Origin: Candidatus Sabulitectum silens
Lineage (GTDB): Bacteria > Fermentibacterota > Fermentibacteria > Fermentibacterales > JCC-6
Direction of reading: 5' to 3'
Assembly: GCA_001875255.1 (NCBI GenBank)
Contig: MJAN01000001.1
Location: forward strand, 186,001-250,000
DNA: 64,000 bases
This document shows, piece after piece, positions 1 through 9,909 of this stretch. Numbering within the stretch: position 1 is the first letter of the stretch; every line of letters starts with the position of its first letter. The position numbers and the translations under genes were made by a program. The notes beneath the pieces are model-generated. The model searched no databases and had not been told where the DNA came from. It worked only from the letters and a program-made list of their open reading frames with translations.

Positions 1-835
1 ACTACGATGTGAGCTGGAACGAGTCATACCGCTACTACATCAACTGGGAGGATCACATCGGAAGGCAGGCATATGCCTATGCCCAGGCCATTTGCGTGCA
101 CATGGGTTCCACTCCACCTCCCTACGATCCCGGGGGGATAGTTGTGGACAACCTGTCTTCGGGCTTTTCCGTGAATTCAGAAGCCCAGTGGAATACCGGT
201 TCATATGGGAATCCCTGGGGAGAGGACTACCGCTGGAGTTCCGCGGTGAATCAGGCAGACTGGGCCAGGTGGATCCCGGAGCTTCCGGAGCCGGGCTGGT
301 ATGAGGTCTCAGTCTGGTACACCCAGGGGGCAACCGGGCGCCGGACGCGGTTTACACCGTAACCCACGGCGGCGGTGAAACACAGTACACCGTGGACCAG
401 ACCCAGAACGGCGGTCAGTGGAACCTCCTGGGAGGTTTCCCCTTCGAGGAGGGCACAGCCGGGTACGTAACCCTTTATGAGGCAGGAGCATCGGATGACA
501 GGGTCGTGGTGGCCGACGCGGTGAAGTTCGAGCTATCCTCCACAGGCGTTTCATCCGAGGCTTTCCAGCCCCTGCCCCCGGAATGCCGCCTGGCCGCGGC
601 GCCCAATCCCGCTTCAAGCTTCACCATCACCCTTGATCTTTCCCGGGAGGCCGAAATGACCCTGGAGGTCTTCGAGCTGTCCGGCAGACTGGTAAAAACC
701 CTTTCAGGAGGGACCCTCCTCCCGGGGGAGCACACCTTCGCCTGGGATCCGGAAGACCTCCCCGCCGGGGTATATCTTGTCAGGGCGAACTCCGCTCACT
801 GGAACGCAACGGAAAGACTGGTGCTGGTGAGGTAG
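1..835 (+). CDS. Secreted protein, C-terminal part: golvesin-like domain plus type IX-like sorting domain (5' partial, frameshifted)
   Basis: Carboxy-terminal end of a large secreted protein that begins before the window. The readable part contains a golvesin/Xly-type carbohydrate-binding-like domain, with pieces such as GWYEVSVWYTQG, APDAVYTV, VDQTQNGGQWNLLG and VADAVKFEL. About 75 residues of sorting-type domain follow (APNPASSFTITLDLS, ELSGRLVKTL, PAGVYLVRA), as on proteins exported by the type IX system in the FCB group. The frame changes near 335: GGCAACCGG appears to have lost one A, and restoring it joins the two halves of the domain. The catalytic or main domain is outside the window, so the function is unknown. 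The stop lies 2 bp from the convergent TspO gene. Confidence 0.75.
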
Positions 836-837
836 GC

Positions 838-1289
838 TCAGGAATTGAGTTTCCACAGGGTGTGGTTCAGGACCGAAGCGAAGCTCACCCAGAGGAGATA
901 GGGCACGAAAAGGGCCCCCGCAGCCGGCCTTACCCTCCAGAAGAGTATCATGGTGGCAAGGATGAGGCCCCATAGAAGTATTATCTCAAAGAAGGCCAGA
1001 TCCGGTCTGTTCAGCCCGAAGAAAAGCCATGACCACAGGGCGTTCAGGACCAGCTGAGCAATGAAGAGATACAGCCCGGTAGAAAAGCCCCGTTCCCTCC
1101 AGACCATCCATACGGCTATTCCCATGAGTATGTAAAGCAGGGTCCAGACCGGTCCGAAGAGCCACCCTGGAGGGTTCCAGGAGGCTTCTCCAGTTCCTGA
1201 TACCACTGTCCCGGGGGAAACCTGGAACCTATGAAACCGGCGCTCATGGAAACCGCTATCCATACCGCAAGAACGATCCATGTCTTCAT
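838..1289 (-). CDS. tspO: TspO/MBR family tryptophan-rich sensory protein (frameshifted)
   Basis: Small integral membrane protein of the TspO/peripheral benzodiazepine receptor family. Family members bind porphyrins or cholesterol-like ligands and have five transmembrane helices. Visible signatures are WYQELEKPP, WNPPGWLFGPVWTLLYILMG, LNALWSWLFFG and the WxxVAxxLNxxxWxLN-type end (VSFASVLNHTLWKLNS). The frame breaks at about 1180 inside the diagnostic KPPWNPPGW motif, where one C seems missing; the two frames together give the usual length of about 150 residues. The ATG at 1289 overlaps the TGA of the upstream epimerase gene (ATGA), so the two are probably translationally coupled. Ligand and role here are not known. 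Confidence 0.88.
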
Positions 1290-2185
1290 AACAGCCACCC
1301 GGACCGGTAGTAATCCTCTATGCCCTTCTCTATGGTGTAAGAGGGAAGGAACCCGATGGCTTCCCCGGCCAGGCTCATGTCGCAGGTGGTGTCGTTCTGG
1401 TAGTTGCCCTGGAAGGGATTCTCGATGTACTCCGGGGTTCTGTGAAGACCCATGTTCTCGTTCAGCAGCTCAACAACCCTGTTGAAGGTGGTTGCCCTGC
1501 CGGAGCCGCAGTTCACCACACAGCTTTCCAGGGCTTCCGCCGCAAGGAGATTTGCTTGAACCACATCCTTCACGTAGATGTAATCCCTTTTCTGTTCGCC
1601 ATACTTGAACAGCCGGGGGTTTCCAGACTTCATCTGACCGGCGAACTGGTGGATCATGGTGGACCTTGTGCCCTTGTGGTTCTCCCTGGGGCCGTAAACG
1701 TTGCAGTACCGCAGCCCAACGGTTACCATCCCCGGGAACTCCTTCTGGAGTGATTCCGCCGCCTCCTCGAGGAGCTTCTTGGACTCGGCATAGGGTGTGT
1801 TCAGGTCGAAGGGGCCATCCTCGGTATATGGCGCAGGGTTCCTTCCGTAAACCGCGGTGGACGAGGCGTAGACTATTCGCCTGCACCCCTGAGAGGCCAC
1901 ATGACGGAACAGGTGCAGGGACCCCTCGAGGTTGCCGTGGAGCATCTCACGCCTGTCCATCATCCTGGTGCTGTTTATGGCCGCCTGGTGGAACAGCACA
2001 TCTATCCCCTGTACCTGTTTCCAGTCGATGCCGGTCAGTCCGGGAAAAAGCCTCTTCCCGGTGAACTCCGGCAGGGGCTGCTCGGATTCGTTGCCGGTTA
2101 TTATCACCTCGTGGCCCAGCTCCTGCAGCGCCAGGGCCAGGTTAGACCCTATGAAGCCGGTACCCCCGGTTACGAGACATTTCAT
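1286..2185 (-). CDS. NAD-dependent epimerase/dehydratase, ADP-heptose 6-epimerase-like
   Basis: Extended short-chain dehydrogenase of 299 residues. The N-terminal Rossmann motif is TGGTGFIGSNL, the catalytic region is YASSTAVYG with YAESKK supplying the YxxxK pair, and the substrate-binding half contains FKYGEQKRDYIYVKDVV and ENPFQGNYQNDT. The last two motifs resemble HldD (ADP-L-glycero-D-manno-heptose 6-epimerase) more than GalE. The likely role is NAD(P)-dependent epimerisation of a nucleotide sugar for lipopolysaccharide or other glycans. A strong GGAGGGG ribosome site precedes the ATG. It is intact, the first gene of a two-gene unit with tspO. The exact sugar substrate is inferred only. 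Confidence 0.82.
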   Translation of the reverse strand: MKCLVTGGTGFIGSNLALALQELGHEVIITGNESEQPLPEFTGKRLFPGLTGIDWKQVQGIDVLFHQAAINSTRMMDRREMLHGNLEGSLHLFRHVASQGCRRIVYASSTAVYGRNPAPYTEDGPFDLNTPYAESKKLLEEAAESLQKEFPGMVTVGLRYCNVYGPRENHKGTRSTMIHQFAGQMKSGNPRLFKYGEQKRDYIYVKDVVQANLLAAEALESCVVNCGSGRATTFNRVVELLNENMGLHRTPEYIENPFQGNYQNDTTCDMSLAGEAIGFLPSYTIEKGIEDYYRSGWLL

Positions 2186-2323
2186 TTTCCCCTCCCGTCC
2201 AAAGCCCTGAGGCCAGCCCTGAAGCCATCCGTAAATTTGACAAATAGATCCTGTATTGAATTGTTGGATAACATATTAAGCATGCCCTTCATTTGCCACT
2301 CAGAGGGTATTTTTACCGGCGGG

Positions 2324-4049
2324 TCAGCTTCCGTTCCTGTTCAGAAGCTTCTTCAGTTCCTCTAATGGCCTTGTGTTAAGCACGTTGGAGGGTTCAAGCC
2401 ACCCCCGCCGTGCCTGACCCAGACCGTACTTCATGAAGTGGAGGTGGCCGGTACGGTGTGAATCGGTGCTTATGGAGACCAGAACTCCCAGTTCCCTGGC
2501 CCTGCGGCAGTAATGGTCGTTCATGTCCAGCCTTATGGGGAAGGAGTTCAGTTCCAGGAAACAACCGAGTTCCGCCGCTGCGGCGAGGACCTCTTCCATA
2601 TCGATGTCATAGGGTTCCCTTATGTTTATCTTCCTTCCGGTGGGGTGCCCCAGAATGTTGAAGTATCTGTTCTCCATTGCCCTGATGACCCTGCGGGTCT
2701 GCCTGCCCTTCGACAGGCCGAACCTGTGGTGCAGGGATCCGTTAACCACATCAAGCCTTGCCAGTATGTCGTCGGGCATATCGAGGCCGCCGTCCTCAAG
2801 GATGTCAACCTCTATGCCCTTCAGTATCCTTATGCCGGATATCCTGCGGTTCAGAGCGTCTATTTCCTCAAGCTGCTCCAGAAGCTCCCCGGGTTTCAGA
2901 CCGCCGGCAACGGTGAGGCGCTGGGAGTGGTCGGTTATGGCGATGTATTCGTAGCCAAGCTTTGAAGCCGCCATGATCATTTCCTCTATGGTATCATGGC
3001 CGTCGCTTCTGTTCGTATGCACATGAAGGTCGCCCTTTATATCGCCGGGGGTGATGAGCGCCGGAAGGCCGCCGGTCTTCGCCGCCTTGAACTCGCCGCG
3101 GTCTTCCCTTATCTCAGGAGGGAACCAGGGAAGGCCGATCTTCCCATAAACCCCTTCCTCGGTTTTACCGGCGATCTTCCTTTTGCCGCTGAAAACACCG
3201 TATTCGTTGATCCTGAGGTTTTTACTCTGCCCCAGCTTCCTGAGCCTGATATTGTGGGCACCGGAACCGGTGAAGTGAACAAGGGCTGCTCCCCAGGCAG
3301 CATGTGGAACCACCCTGACATCGACACGAAGACCTGTTTTTCGAAGAAGGAAGGCCGTTTTCTTCGGGCCGCTTTCAATGATCTTGTCAATATCTTCATA
3401 CCGGCGGATGTGTCCCGCCACATCGGTTCCCTGCGTGCTGAGACAAGGATGTCGATATCTCCAACGGTCTCCCGCCTTCGGCGAAGGCTTCCTGCCACAG
3501 CGGCGTTCCTTACGCCTTCAAGCCCTTTGATGTGATCGATGATCTCTGTGCTGAGTTCATCGGCTTCCATAAGGAGCATTCTTTCCTCTTTTGTCCCCAT
3601 TTCTTCAAGTGCGTCAAGTATCATCGCCTGTGTTTCCCGCCGAACCCGGGAAGCTCCCGGATGCGGTTCCCGGCGGCTGCCCGCTTCAGACCGTCAAGGT
3701 CGGTTACACCAGAAGCTCATGTATCCTGCCCACCCTTCTGGGGCCCAGCCCCGGGATGTTCAGCAGCTTGAGCAGTGAGGGGGTATCTGTCTTTCCAGTT
3801 TTCCAGGGCGGGGAGTTCGCCGGTGGACACTATGGTTGCTATCTTTTTCGCCAGGTCTTCTCCTATTCCATAGATCCCGGTGAGATCCTCCCCCTCCTCG
3901 ACCATTTCCGCAAGGGGCCTGGAGAGGGTGCTGATTATCCTGGCGGCGTTTCTGTAGGCCCTTATCCTGAAGGGGTTGTCCCCTCCGATATCCAGGAGAT
4001 CCGCCATGGATCCCAGTATTTTTGAAATGTCTCTGTTGTGTACCGGCAT
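2324..4049 (-). CDS. polX: DNA polymerase/3'-5' exonuclease PolX (several frameshifts)
   Basis: Family X DNA polymerase joined to a PHP phosphoesterase, the bacterial base-excision-repair type. In order: an N-terminal helix-hairpin-helix part (RIRAYRNAARII, GIYGIGEDLAKKI), a second HhH (LLKLLNIPGLGPRRVGRI), the nucleotidyltransferase motif GSLRRRRETVGDIDILV with a further acidic strand (LRVDVRVV), and the C-terminal PHP domain (DLHVHTNRSDG, AITDHSQ, KGIEVDIL, LGHPTGR, STDSH). All PHP metal ligands are present, so the exonuclease half should be active. The frame changes at about 3775, 3712, 3636 (an A-run) and 3420. With these corrected the protein is about 575 residues, the normal size. Start at 4049 follows a GGGGGAT ribosome site. 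Confidence 0.9.
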
Positions 4050-4090
4050 TCATCCCCCTGATAACAGGTTGAAAAAGATGACAATTCCAT

Positions 4091-4118
4091 AAGGTAAGGC
4101 AATCCCCGTTCATGTCAA
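4091..4118 (-). promoter_or_regulatory. Candidate sigma-70-type promoter for polX
   Basis: On the minus strand a perfect -35 box TTGACA (4113-4118) is followed after 16 bp by a weak -10 box TACCTT (4091-4096), about 40 bp upstream of the polX start. The -10 matches consensus at only three of six bases, so this is a tentative call. Confidence 0.35.
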
Positions 4119-4243
4119 TGCTTTGCCTTTCATTTCCGGTGGGGGATGAAACCAAAGGGATGTTATTGAGTATTATTGATAGAGGCGTTCGGTTCAGGCA
4201 TGCGGAACAGTCTTGCCGGGGCCGGCATTCTACGGGAGGTTGT

Positions 4244-5388
4244 ATGAAGTTTGCGGCGATCGATGATCTGATAAGAATGAGGGAACAGGCAAAGGGTGTA
4301 AGAGTGTCGATATACATGCCCGCCGTGGGTGGTGCCGATTTCGACAAGAACAGGATACGGTTCAAAACACTTGTTGGCAGGGCTGAGAAGGAGCTGAAAG
4401 AACTGGCAATGCCCCTGAGAAAATTGAGGCGCTGCTGGGTCCCTCTCATGAACTGATCAGGGAAAGGCCCTTCTGGCAGTCCTGCGGAAAGGGGTTCACC
4501 GCCTTTGCTTCCGGAAACTACTTCAAGACATATCACCTTCCCTTCCCGGTGAAGGAGGGGGTGGTGGTGGGGGACAGGTTCAACCTTCGTCCACTGGAAC
4601 ACCTTATATCGGGACAGAACAGCTATTTCCTTCTGGCGCTGAGCCTGGGAGAGAACAGGCTTTTCGAAGCCACTCCATACTCAATTGCCGGGATCTCCAC
4701 CGATGATCTGCCTCCAGCATGAAGGAGACCCTGAAGTTCGATGTTTTCGAGAAGCATCTGCAGGGCCACCCCACCGCCAGCGCTTCGGGAACCGGGGCAA
4801 GAATGACCTTCCATGGCCATGGGTCGCAGAAGGAGGACCGGGACACGAACATTCGAAGGTATGTCAGGGATCTTGCCGGCAGGATATCCACCATTCTCGG
4901 TGGAGAAAGGTCGCCCCTCATACTGGCTGGCCTTCCCCATCTTCTCTCGGAGTTCACCGCTTCCTGTGATTATCCCGGTCTACTTAACGATCATGTGGTG
5001 GTAGACCCCGGTCATATGAAAATAGATGAACTGCACAGAAGATCCCTGGAAAAGGCCAACGGCTATTTCCGGAAGGATCTGGAGGAGGCCCTCGAGCGAT
5101 ACGGAGCCGCTTCTGCATCTGGTTCGGCGATCACCGGCACAGTGAACGCTGTGAAGATGTCTGCCCGGGGAAGGGTGGATACCCTGCTGGTAGCACCTGA
5201 TCTCAGTGCCTACGGAAGGTTCGACCCGAAGACCGGGGAAACAGTGCTTAATGAAGAGCGTCAGCCCGGGGACTCTGATCTGATCTCCCTGGCGGTGGAG
5301 GAAACCCTTCTCAAGGGGGTAAGGTTTTCACCGCGCCGGAGGACCGGATCCCGAAAGACCAGGCATAGCGGCGATACTCCGCTACTAG
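4244..5388 (+). CDS. baeRF-family protein (bacterial release-factor-eRF1-like) (frameshifted)
   Basis: Protein of about 381 residues resembling the baeRF (bacterial archaeo-eukaryotic release factor-like) families, proposed to act at the ribosome. Visible regions are an N-terminal SIYMPAVG segment with KNRIRFKTLV, a middle domain with QNSYFLLALSLGENRLFEAT, and a C-terminal domain with ARGRVDTLLVAPD, LISLAVEETLLKGG-type and VFTAPEDRIP stretches typical of the last eRF1-like domain. The frame breaks near 4415, 4716, 5325 and 5364; joined frames end in a clean TAG at 5386-5388. ATG 4244 has GGGAGG upstream. It is convergent with the universal stress gene, with 5 bp between stops. Function in this organism is inferred from family only. 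Confidence 0.72.
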
Positions 5389-5393
5389 GCCGA

Positions 5394-5883
5394 CTATTCT
5401 TCGGAATCGTCCTCTTCCGGTTTACCCCTGAGAACGAGAACGGGGACCTTGGCGTTCTTGACCACTTTGTCCGCCACCGAGCCGAAGATCTTCGTTACGA
5501 TGTCATCGTGCTCGCCGCTGTCTATCATCACCAGGTCGTAATCACCCTTTTCGCACTCATCGACTATGGTGGAGCCAACGGTTCCCGTGCGGACTATCCT
5601 GCCTGCGATGCGCTCAACGGGTATGGTCTTCTCCACTATCTCGCCCATTGAGTTCTGCACCCTCTCCTCAACGGCTTTCTGGTATGCGGGTATGTTCACC
5701 TGACCGGACCCCTCGGGCATCATTATTCCGCTTGACAGAGGAACAGAGGGAAAGGGCTGGACCACATGCATAACGGAAACCCTTGCGTCCATTATCTCCG
5801 CCATTTCACCGGCGGTTCTGAGGACCCTTTCCGTGGAGGATCCCAGGTTGGACGGGAACGAGGATCGATTTGAACAGTTTCAT
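5394..5883 (-). CDS. Universal stress protein, UspA family (one frameshift)
   Basis: About 162 residues of a single Usp domain. The N-terminus reads MKLFKSILVPV and, after a one-base break near 5850, continues NLGSSTERVLRTAGEMAEI. Further signatures are VSVMHVVQP, DYDLVMIDSGEHDD and the ATP-binding-type stretch FGSVADKVVKNAKVPVLVLR. Usp proteins are cytoplasmic, often nucleotide-binding and stress-induced. ATG 5883 follows AAGGATAAGTGAA. No partner gene is adjacent on the same strand. The acidic tail PEEDDSEE is a minor oddity. Confidence 0.88.
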
Positions 5884-5948
5884 TTCACTTATCCTTTCAT
5901 TAGCTAATACAGCCGTTTCATATACAACCTATAAATCCATGATTTGAC

Positions 5949-5980
5949 GTCAAGGCACCGGCAGCCCTGTTGCCCTTGAC
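5949..5980. other. Imperfect dyad upstream of the universal stress gene
   Basis: GTCAAGG-CA (5949-5957) faces TGCCCTTGAC (5971-5980), a nine-pair stem with one bulge. There is no T-run on either side, so it is not a simple terminator. It lies in the 280 bp divergent region between the universal stress gene and the small membrane protein and overlaps a TTGACG-like -35 on the minus strand. It could be an operator. Nothing else recognisable lies in 5884-6164. Confidence 0.3.
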
Positions 5981-6164
5981 GAACAGTTCGCTATCAAATA
6001 CTATGAATAGTAATCGGCTGCTACCGACAGGGGCCAACCTGATTAGCAGTAATGGAGGGAAGCCCGTTTCGCCGATAACCAGATGCCCCTGCTTTCCTCC
6101 GCAGCCGCCGGGGAAGGCACACTCCCCGATCAACGGCTCAACGATGTGCTGAAAGGCGATCATT

Positions 6165-6566
6165 ATGATATTTGCCGACATATTGCTGGCACTGCTCTTT
6201 GCGCTGATCCTCAGCGCGGTACTGGGATGGGGACTGAGATGGCGGCATCCCGCCCGTAAGGGGGGCGCCATAGCCTCCGCCCTTTTCCTTTTCGTGGTCC
6301 TTTTCGTGACCATGTGGCTCGCTGCGCTGATCATTCCCGAATGGGGTCCCCTTTACAACGGATCTTCCTGGCTGGGCATACTTCTGGCCGGGCTTTTCAT
6401 AGCTCTGATAATCCTGGCTGTGGCAACGCCGGACTGGCGAAGAAGGCCGGTTACCGCCGCCCGGGCCGGCGAGGAGATAACCGAGACCGCCGCGGTTTTC
6501 GGCTGCTTTTTCTGGGCGCTGCTTATCCTGTTCCTTCTCGTGCTGGTTCTCGGCCCATTTGAGTAG
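6165..6566 (+). CDS. Small integral membrane protein, four predicted helices
   Basis: Intact 133-residue hydrophobic protein not recognised as a named family. Four probable membrane helices are visible: residues 1-20 (IFADILLALLFALILSAVL), 35-58 (ASALFLFVVLFVTMWLAALI), 70-90 (SWLGILLAGLFIALIILAVA) and 110-130 (FGCFFWALLILFLLVLVLG). A short cytoplasmic arginine-rich loop (PDWRRRPVTAARAGEE) lies before the last helix, consistent with positive-inside topology. ATG 6165 has GAAAGGCGA upstream. It stands alone between divergent and convergent neighbours, so context gives no role. Confidence 0.65.
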   Translation: MIFADILLALLFALILSAVLGWGLRWRHPARKGGAIASALFLFVVLFVTMWLAALIIPEWGPLYNGSSWLGILLAGLFIALIILAVATPDWRRRPVTAARAGEEITETAAVFGCFFWALLILFLLVLVLGPFE

Positions 6567-6581
6567 AAGGGACCGAAAGGA

Positions 6582-7060
6582 TCAAAGCTCGGCCAGAATG
6601 GCGCTTTTGTCCACCTTCCAGCCGCCGCCTTCGCGGATCATCAGCACCTGGTACTCCCCGGGCATCTGAAGTATGTCCAGGTAAATGGAACAGCTGTCAC
6701 CTCGCACATCGAAGCCGGCAATGGAGATGTCCTGCCTGGGAGGAATCCAGCCCAGAAAACCCGGTGCCATAAGCAGGCAGTCCAACAGATCGATGGTGTT
6801 CCATGACTGAAGCTCTTCAGCGGTTACACTGACTCCGAAGCCCGTTGAAAACTCCTCGGCGGCGGAGTCGGACCTGGCTTTGGCCATGAGGAGCAGCATG
6901 TTCAGCAGTGCAACTGAATCCGTTGAAAGGAGGTCGTGGACCCCCGGGAGTCACCGGAGTAGATCGCTCCGAGAAGATCCTCGAAGACCATATCCGGTGG
7001 TGAGTCGGCGGCGGATGTTCCCGCGGTGAGAGCGAGAATGAGGGCTAAGGTTCTTTTCAA
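6582..7060 (-). CDS. Secreted NTF2-like (DUF4878-type) small protein (one frameshift)
   Basis: About 160 residues. A TTG start at 7060, backed by AGGAGGAACG, gives a signal peptide (LKRTLALILALTAGTSAAD). After a one-base break near 6945 at a G-run, an alpha/beta domain continues (DLLSTDSVALLNML, SAAEEFSTGFG, IYLDILQMPGEYQVLMIREGGGWKVDKS). The layout of signal peptide, helix pair, then a C-terminal sheet ending in GGWKVD resembles the 7659-8438 lipoprotein and the 58529-58999 protein, so these look like distant paralogues. NTF2-like domains usually bind small ligands or assemble; the role here is unknown. It converges on the membrane protein gene. Confidence 0.6.
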
Positions 7061-7188
7061 GGGACGTTCCTCCTGTTTTTCCGGCGGGTTCGGGAATATA
7101 GATTTATCCCGTCGGCCGGGGGAAGTTCCCCGGGGATACCGGGGTGCGGCGGGAAACCCATGAAGGATAAGGAGTGTAACCGTGACAT

Positions 7189-7597
7189 ATGGTAAACGAT
7201 AACAATTGCCACAAAGGGTTTCTCAGACATACTGAACATTACAGGCTCCGTTGAGGATGTGGTAAAGAAGTCCGGTATAATGGAAGGGATCGTGGCCGTT
7301 ACCGCCATCGGCTCAACTGCCTCGGTTACCACCATCGAGTTCGAACCCGCCCTGAAGGAAGACATGAGGGAGCTTCTGAACAGGATCGCCCCGGAAACAA
7401 TGAGATCCCGCCACAGTGAGACATGGGGTGACGACAACGGGTTCAGCCACCTCAGGGCAACCCTTATGGGCCCCGGAATAACCCTCCCGGTGGAAAATGG
7501 AAAACCACTGACCGGTACCTGGCAGCAGGTGGTGTTGATCGATCACGATAACAGGCCCCGGAACAGGAAGATAAGGATCCAGGTCCTGGGCGACTGA
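7189..7597 (+). CDS. YjbQ/UPF0047 family protein (secondary thiamine-phosphate synthase-like)
   Basis: About 136 residues of the UPF0047/YjbQ family; some members have been reported to show weak thiamine-phosphate synthase activity. Signatures are TIATKGFSDILNIT, GIVAVTAIGSTASVTTIEFE, the metal-site-like RHSETWGDDNGFSHLRATLMG, and LPVENGKPLTGTWQQVVLID. The start is uncertain. ATG 7189 requires removal of one A from GTAAACG near 7195 to stay in frame, and a GTG at 7182 lies closer to the AAGGAG ribosome site. The gene ends at 7597 just before a terminator hairpin shared with the convergent lipoprotein gene. Confidence 0.82.
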
Positions 7598-7605
7598 TCA
7601 GATGG

Positions 7606-7633
7606 AAACCCCCGGCGGGAGGGCCGGGGGCAT
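7606..7633. terminator. Bidirectional GC-rich terminator hairpin
   Basis: CCCCCGGC (7609-7616) pairs with GCCGGGGG (7623-7630) around a short loop. On the minus strand it is followed by TTTCC. It lies between two convergent genes (yjbQ-like and a lipoprotein), where a shared terminator is expected. The T-run is short. Confidence 0.6.
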
Positions 7634-7658
7634 TGTCCGATGGAAGTAACCCCGTGGA

Positions 7659-8438
7659 TCAGTCCATGTCCCCAGTGTAACCCCCACTGATAACCTTCGG
7701 GGCCGATCTCGACCTCCCAGAGGGAGTAGGTGTCGCCGTCCTCGTCGATGATCTGGATGTCGTAGGTTCCCGGGTCGACCATTACGGTGATGGTCTGATC
7801 GCCTGCCAGGATATAGTCGGCCCCAAGCCTCTCTTCGCTCCACTCGGTTCATCGGAAGGATCGATGAACACTCCATGGATGTCCCAGCCGTCGAGGTTGT
7901 TGGTGAAGGTTACAGCGGCTGTTCCCTGGCCCACCGTGTAGCCGTCGGGGACCGGATTGAGCCCGGCTCCGAGGTTGCCGTCGAGTATGTCGTCCACGGT
8001 GATCCCTGAGCCCTCGAGGCTTTCTTCCATTCCCTCCCGGATGAACCCCTCGAAGTCGGCCTTCCATTCGCCCCCTTCAAGGATGAAGTACATGGGGTCA
8101 TCGCCTGTGTAAAGGGTTGCGCTTTCACCCTCTATCACAATGCTGGTGACATCCCTGCTGTAGTCGCCGAAGTCTTCTCCCGCCAGGAACTCTCCGAACA
8201 TGTCCGCCCCGTTCTGATAGTCTCCGGCTCCGATGGCGGTCATGGAATCAGCCAGCCTGTCCAGGAAGTCCCTGGTATTGCTGCTGAGATTTTCGAATAC
8301 CAGCTCGCCGTCCTGGGCTTCCATGGCATCGAGAAGGTCGTTGTATGCCTGTTCCACCGCCTTTTCCTCCGGCGGCTGCCCGCAGGCGGCGACAAGCATC
8401 AGAACAGCCATGATGAGCGGAACTGCTATGCGCTTCAT
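7659..8438 (-). CDS. Lipoprotein with NTF2-like N-terminal domain (two frameshifts)
   Basis: Lipoprotein signal MKRIAVPLIMAVLMLVAAC with cysteine after LVAA, then an NTF2/DUF4878-like domain (EQAYNDLLDAMEAQDGELV, FENLSSNTRDFLDRL, YFILEGGEWKADFEGFI). A second domain follows with YTVGQGTAAVTFTNNLDGW, and after a break near 7820 the stretch ADYILAGDQTITVMVDPGTY and IIDEDGDTYSLWEVEI. This second part resembles a small beta-sandwich. A further break in a C-run at 7681-7685 leads to a stop at 7659 just before the terminator; this end is my best guess. Probably anchored in a membrane facing outside the cytoplasm. Function unknown. Confidence 0.62.
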
Positions 8439-8547
8439 CAGGTCTCCTTTCTTGAAGGGTTATGGAAAGACTCTTAAGGAATGGTCGCTGAAACCAGAGC
8501 ATAATTCTGGCAGGAACATTCCGTCAATGAACCGATACCCCGGACTC

Positions 8548-9291
8548 CTATGTCTTCAGAAGCCTGAAAGCTACTGAATAGGGTTTACTGAGGCTGTTGT
8601 TCAGCTTCCTTTCGCTTTCGGCGAGATGATATCTTTCAGGGGCTATCCTGGGCTCTTCAAAACTGTCCACAAGGAACCCTGCGCCGGTGAAGGCCTTCCA
8701 GTAATCAGAGAGCGGACGGTGGAACCAGATGAACTCCGACCTGAAGTGTCCCCAGGGCGGATCGACACACCTGCGGCGCTGGAAGTAGGGGAAGGACCAG
8801 TGATATTCAACAGAGTCCTCTTCACCGGAAGAGGTTGACCTGCCCTGGGGAAAGCAGGGGTGGGAGAACACCGCTATCACAGCGCCATTATCCCCGAGAA
8901 CCCTGTAAAAGCTACCAATGGTGCTCTCCAGGTCCGGGGTGTCCATGAGGACATAGTTTGAAACGATCAGATCAAATGATCCTGACTCAACCGTTTCAAG
9001 GGTGGAACATGAATCCACCCGGAAGTCCAGCCCCGGGTGGTTCTTCCGGGCTATGGCTATCATGCGGTCTGAGAGATCGACCCCGGTAACCACCGCACCC
9101 TTTTCGTTAAGCTTTCCTGACAGATATCCCGTTCCGCAGCCGGCATCAAGGACTCTGAGCCCCCGGACCTCACCTGCTAAACTCCACAGCACCGGATCGG
9201 AATTCAGTATCCTGTTGCTGTCCCCCTCGGTGCCCACCTGTTTGTCCCAGTCCTCTGCGACTTCATCCCAGAACTCCTTCGTATCCTTCAT
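8548..9291 (-). CDS. Class I SAM-dependent methyltransferase
   Basis: Intact 247-residue methyltransferase with the Rossmann motif I LRVLDAGCGTGYLSGKL, the acidic end of strand two (VTGVDLSDRMI), motif FDLIVSNYVLMD and post-motif GDNGAVIAVFSHPCF. The N-terminus (KEFWDEVAEDWDKQV) and the C-terminal half resemble small-molecule methyltransferases of the UbiE/type-11 group. The substrate cannot be told. It has no same-strand neighbour close by; the region 8439-8547 downstream holds no gene. Confidence 0.82.
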   Translation of the reverse strand: MKDTKEFWDEVAEDWDKQVGTEGDSNRILNSDPVLWSLAGEVRGLRVLDAGCGTGYLSGKLNEKGAVVTGVDLSDRMIAIARKNHPGLDFRVDSCSTLETVESGSFDLIVSNYVLMDTPDLESTIGSFYRVLGDNGAVIAVFSHPCFPQGRSTSSGEEDSVEYHWSFPYFQRRRCVDPPWGHFRSEFIWFHRPLSDYWKAFTGAGFLVDSFEEPRIAPERYHLAESERKLNNSLSKPYSVAFRLLKT

Positions 9292-9358
9292 CCCGCACTT
9301 GTTCCTTCCGTTTTTCTTATGTTCTTCACCCCGTCGAATCTAACAGAGGAGTGAACCC

Positions 9359-9909
9359 ATGGCGCACATCGAAACAGTTGACCCGAAGGATGCAAAGGGC
9401 AGAATTGCCGAGGTCTACGGGACCATAGCCGGCTCCAGGGGGAGGATCGCCCATGTGCACACCCTTCAGAGCCTGGACCCGGACAGTCTGGAGAACCACA
9501 TGAACCTCTACCGTTCGGTGGTCTTCGGAAGATCTGACCTGTCCCGGGCCCGGAGGGAGATGATCGGGGTGGTGGTAAGCGCCGCCAACAACTGCAGATA
9601 CTGCGTGGCCCATCACATTGAAGCTCTGAACCACTTCTGGAAGGACATGGACAGGTGCAGGACCCTTGCGGAAAACCACCGTTCACTGGAAATGAGCCCC
9701 CTGGACCATGATCTGTGCGAACTGGCGGAGACCCTCACCAGAAACCCCGGCGACCCGGGCAGCCTTATGGATTCCCTGAAGGCGAGCTCAGTGACAGGGG
9801 GGTACTCGACGCCGTTCAGGTGGTTGCCTACTTCAACTTCGTGAACAGACTGGTGCTGGGGCTGGGCTGCGGCCTTGAAACCGACCCCGGCGGCTATTGC
9901 TACGACTGA
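9359..9909 (+). CDS. Peroxidase-related / AhpD-like carboxymuconolactone decarboxylase family protein (one frameshift)
   Basis: About 183 residues of the AhpD/CMD-like fold, group of uncharacterised peroxidase-related enzymes. The catalytic CxxC with following histidines is present (NNCRYCVAHHIEALNHF), as used by AhpD-type proteins for thiol-dependent peroxide reduction. The frame changes near 9783 and continues ELSDRGVLDAVQVVAYFNFV, a helix typical of the family's C-terminus. Ribosome site GAGGAG precedes ATG 9359. It is divergent from the methyltransferase. Its stop overlaps the end of the convergent unknown gene by about 10 bp. Confidence 0.8.

Noticed and set aside
5918-6334. 138-codon minus-strand frame upstream of the universal stress gene
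   Set aside because: It overlaps the divergent promoter region and is antisense to the small membrane protein; no ribosome site and no recognisable domain.
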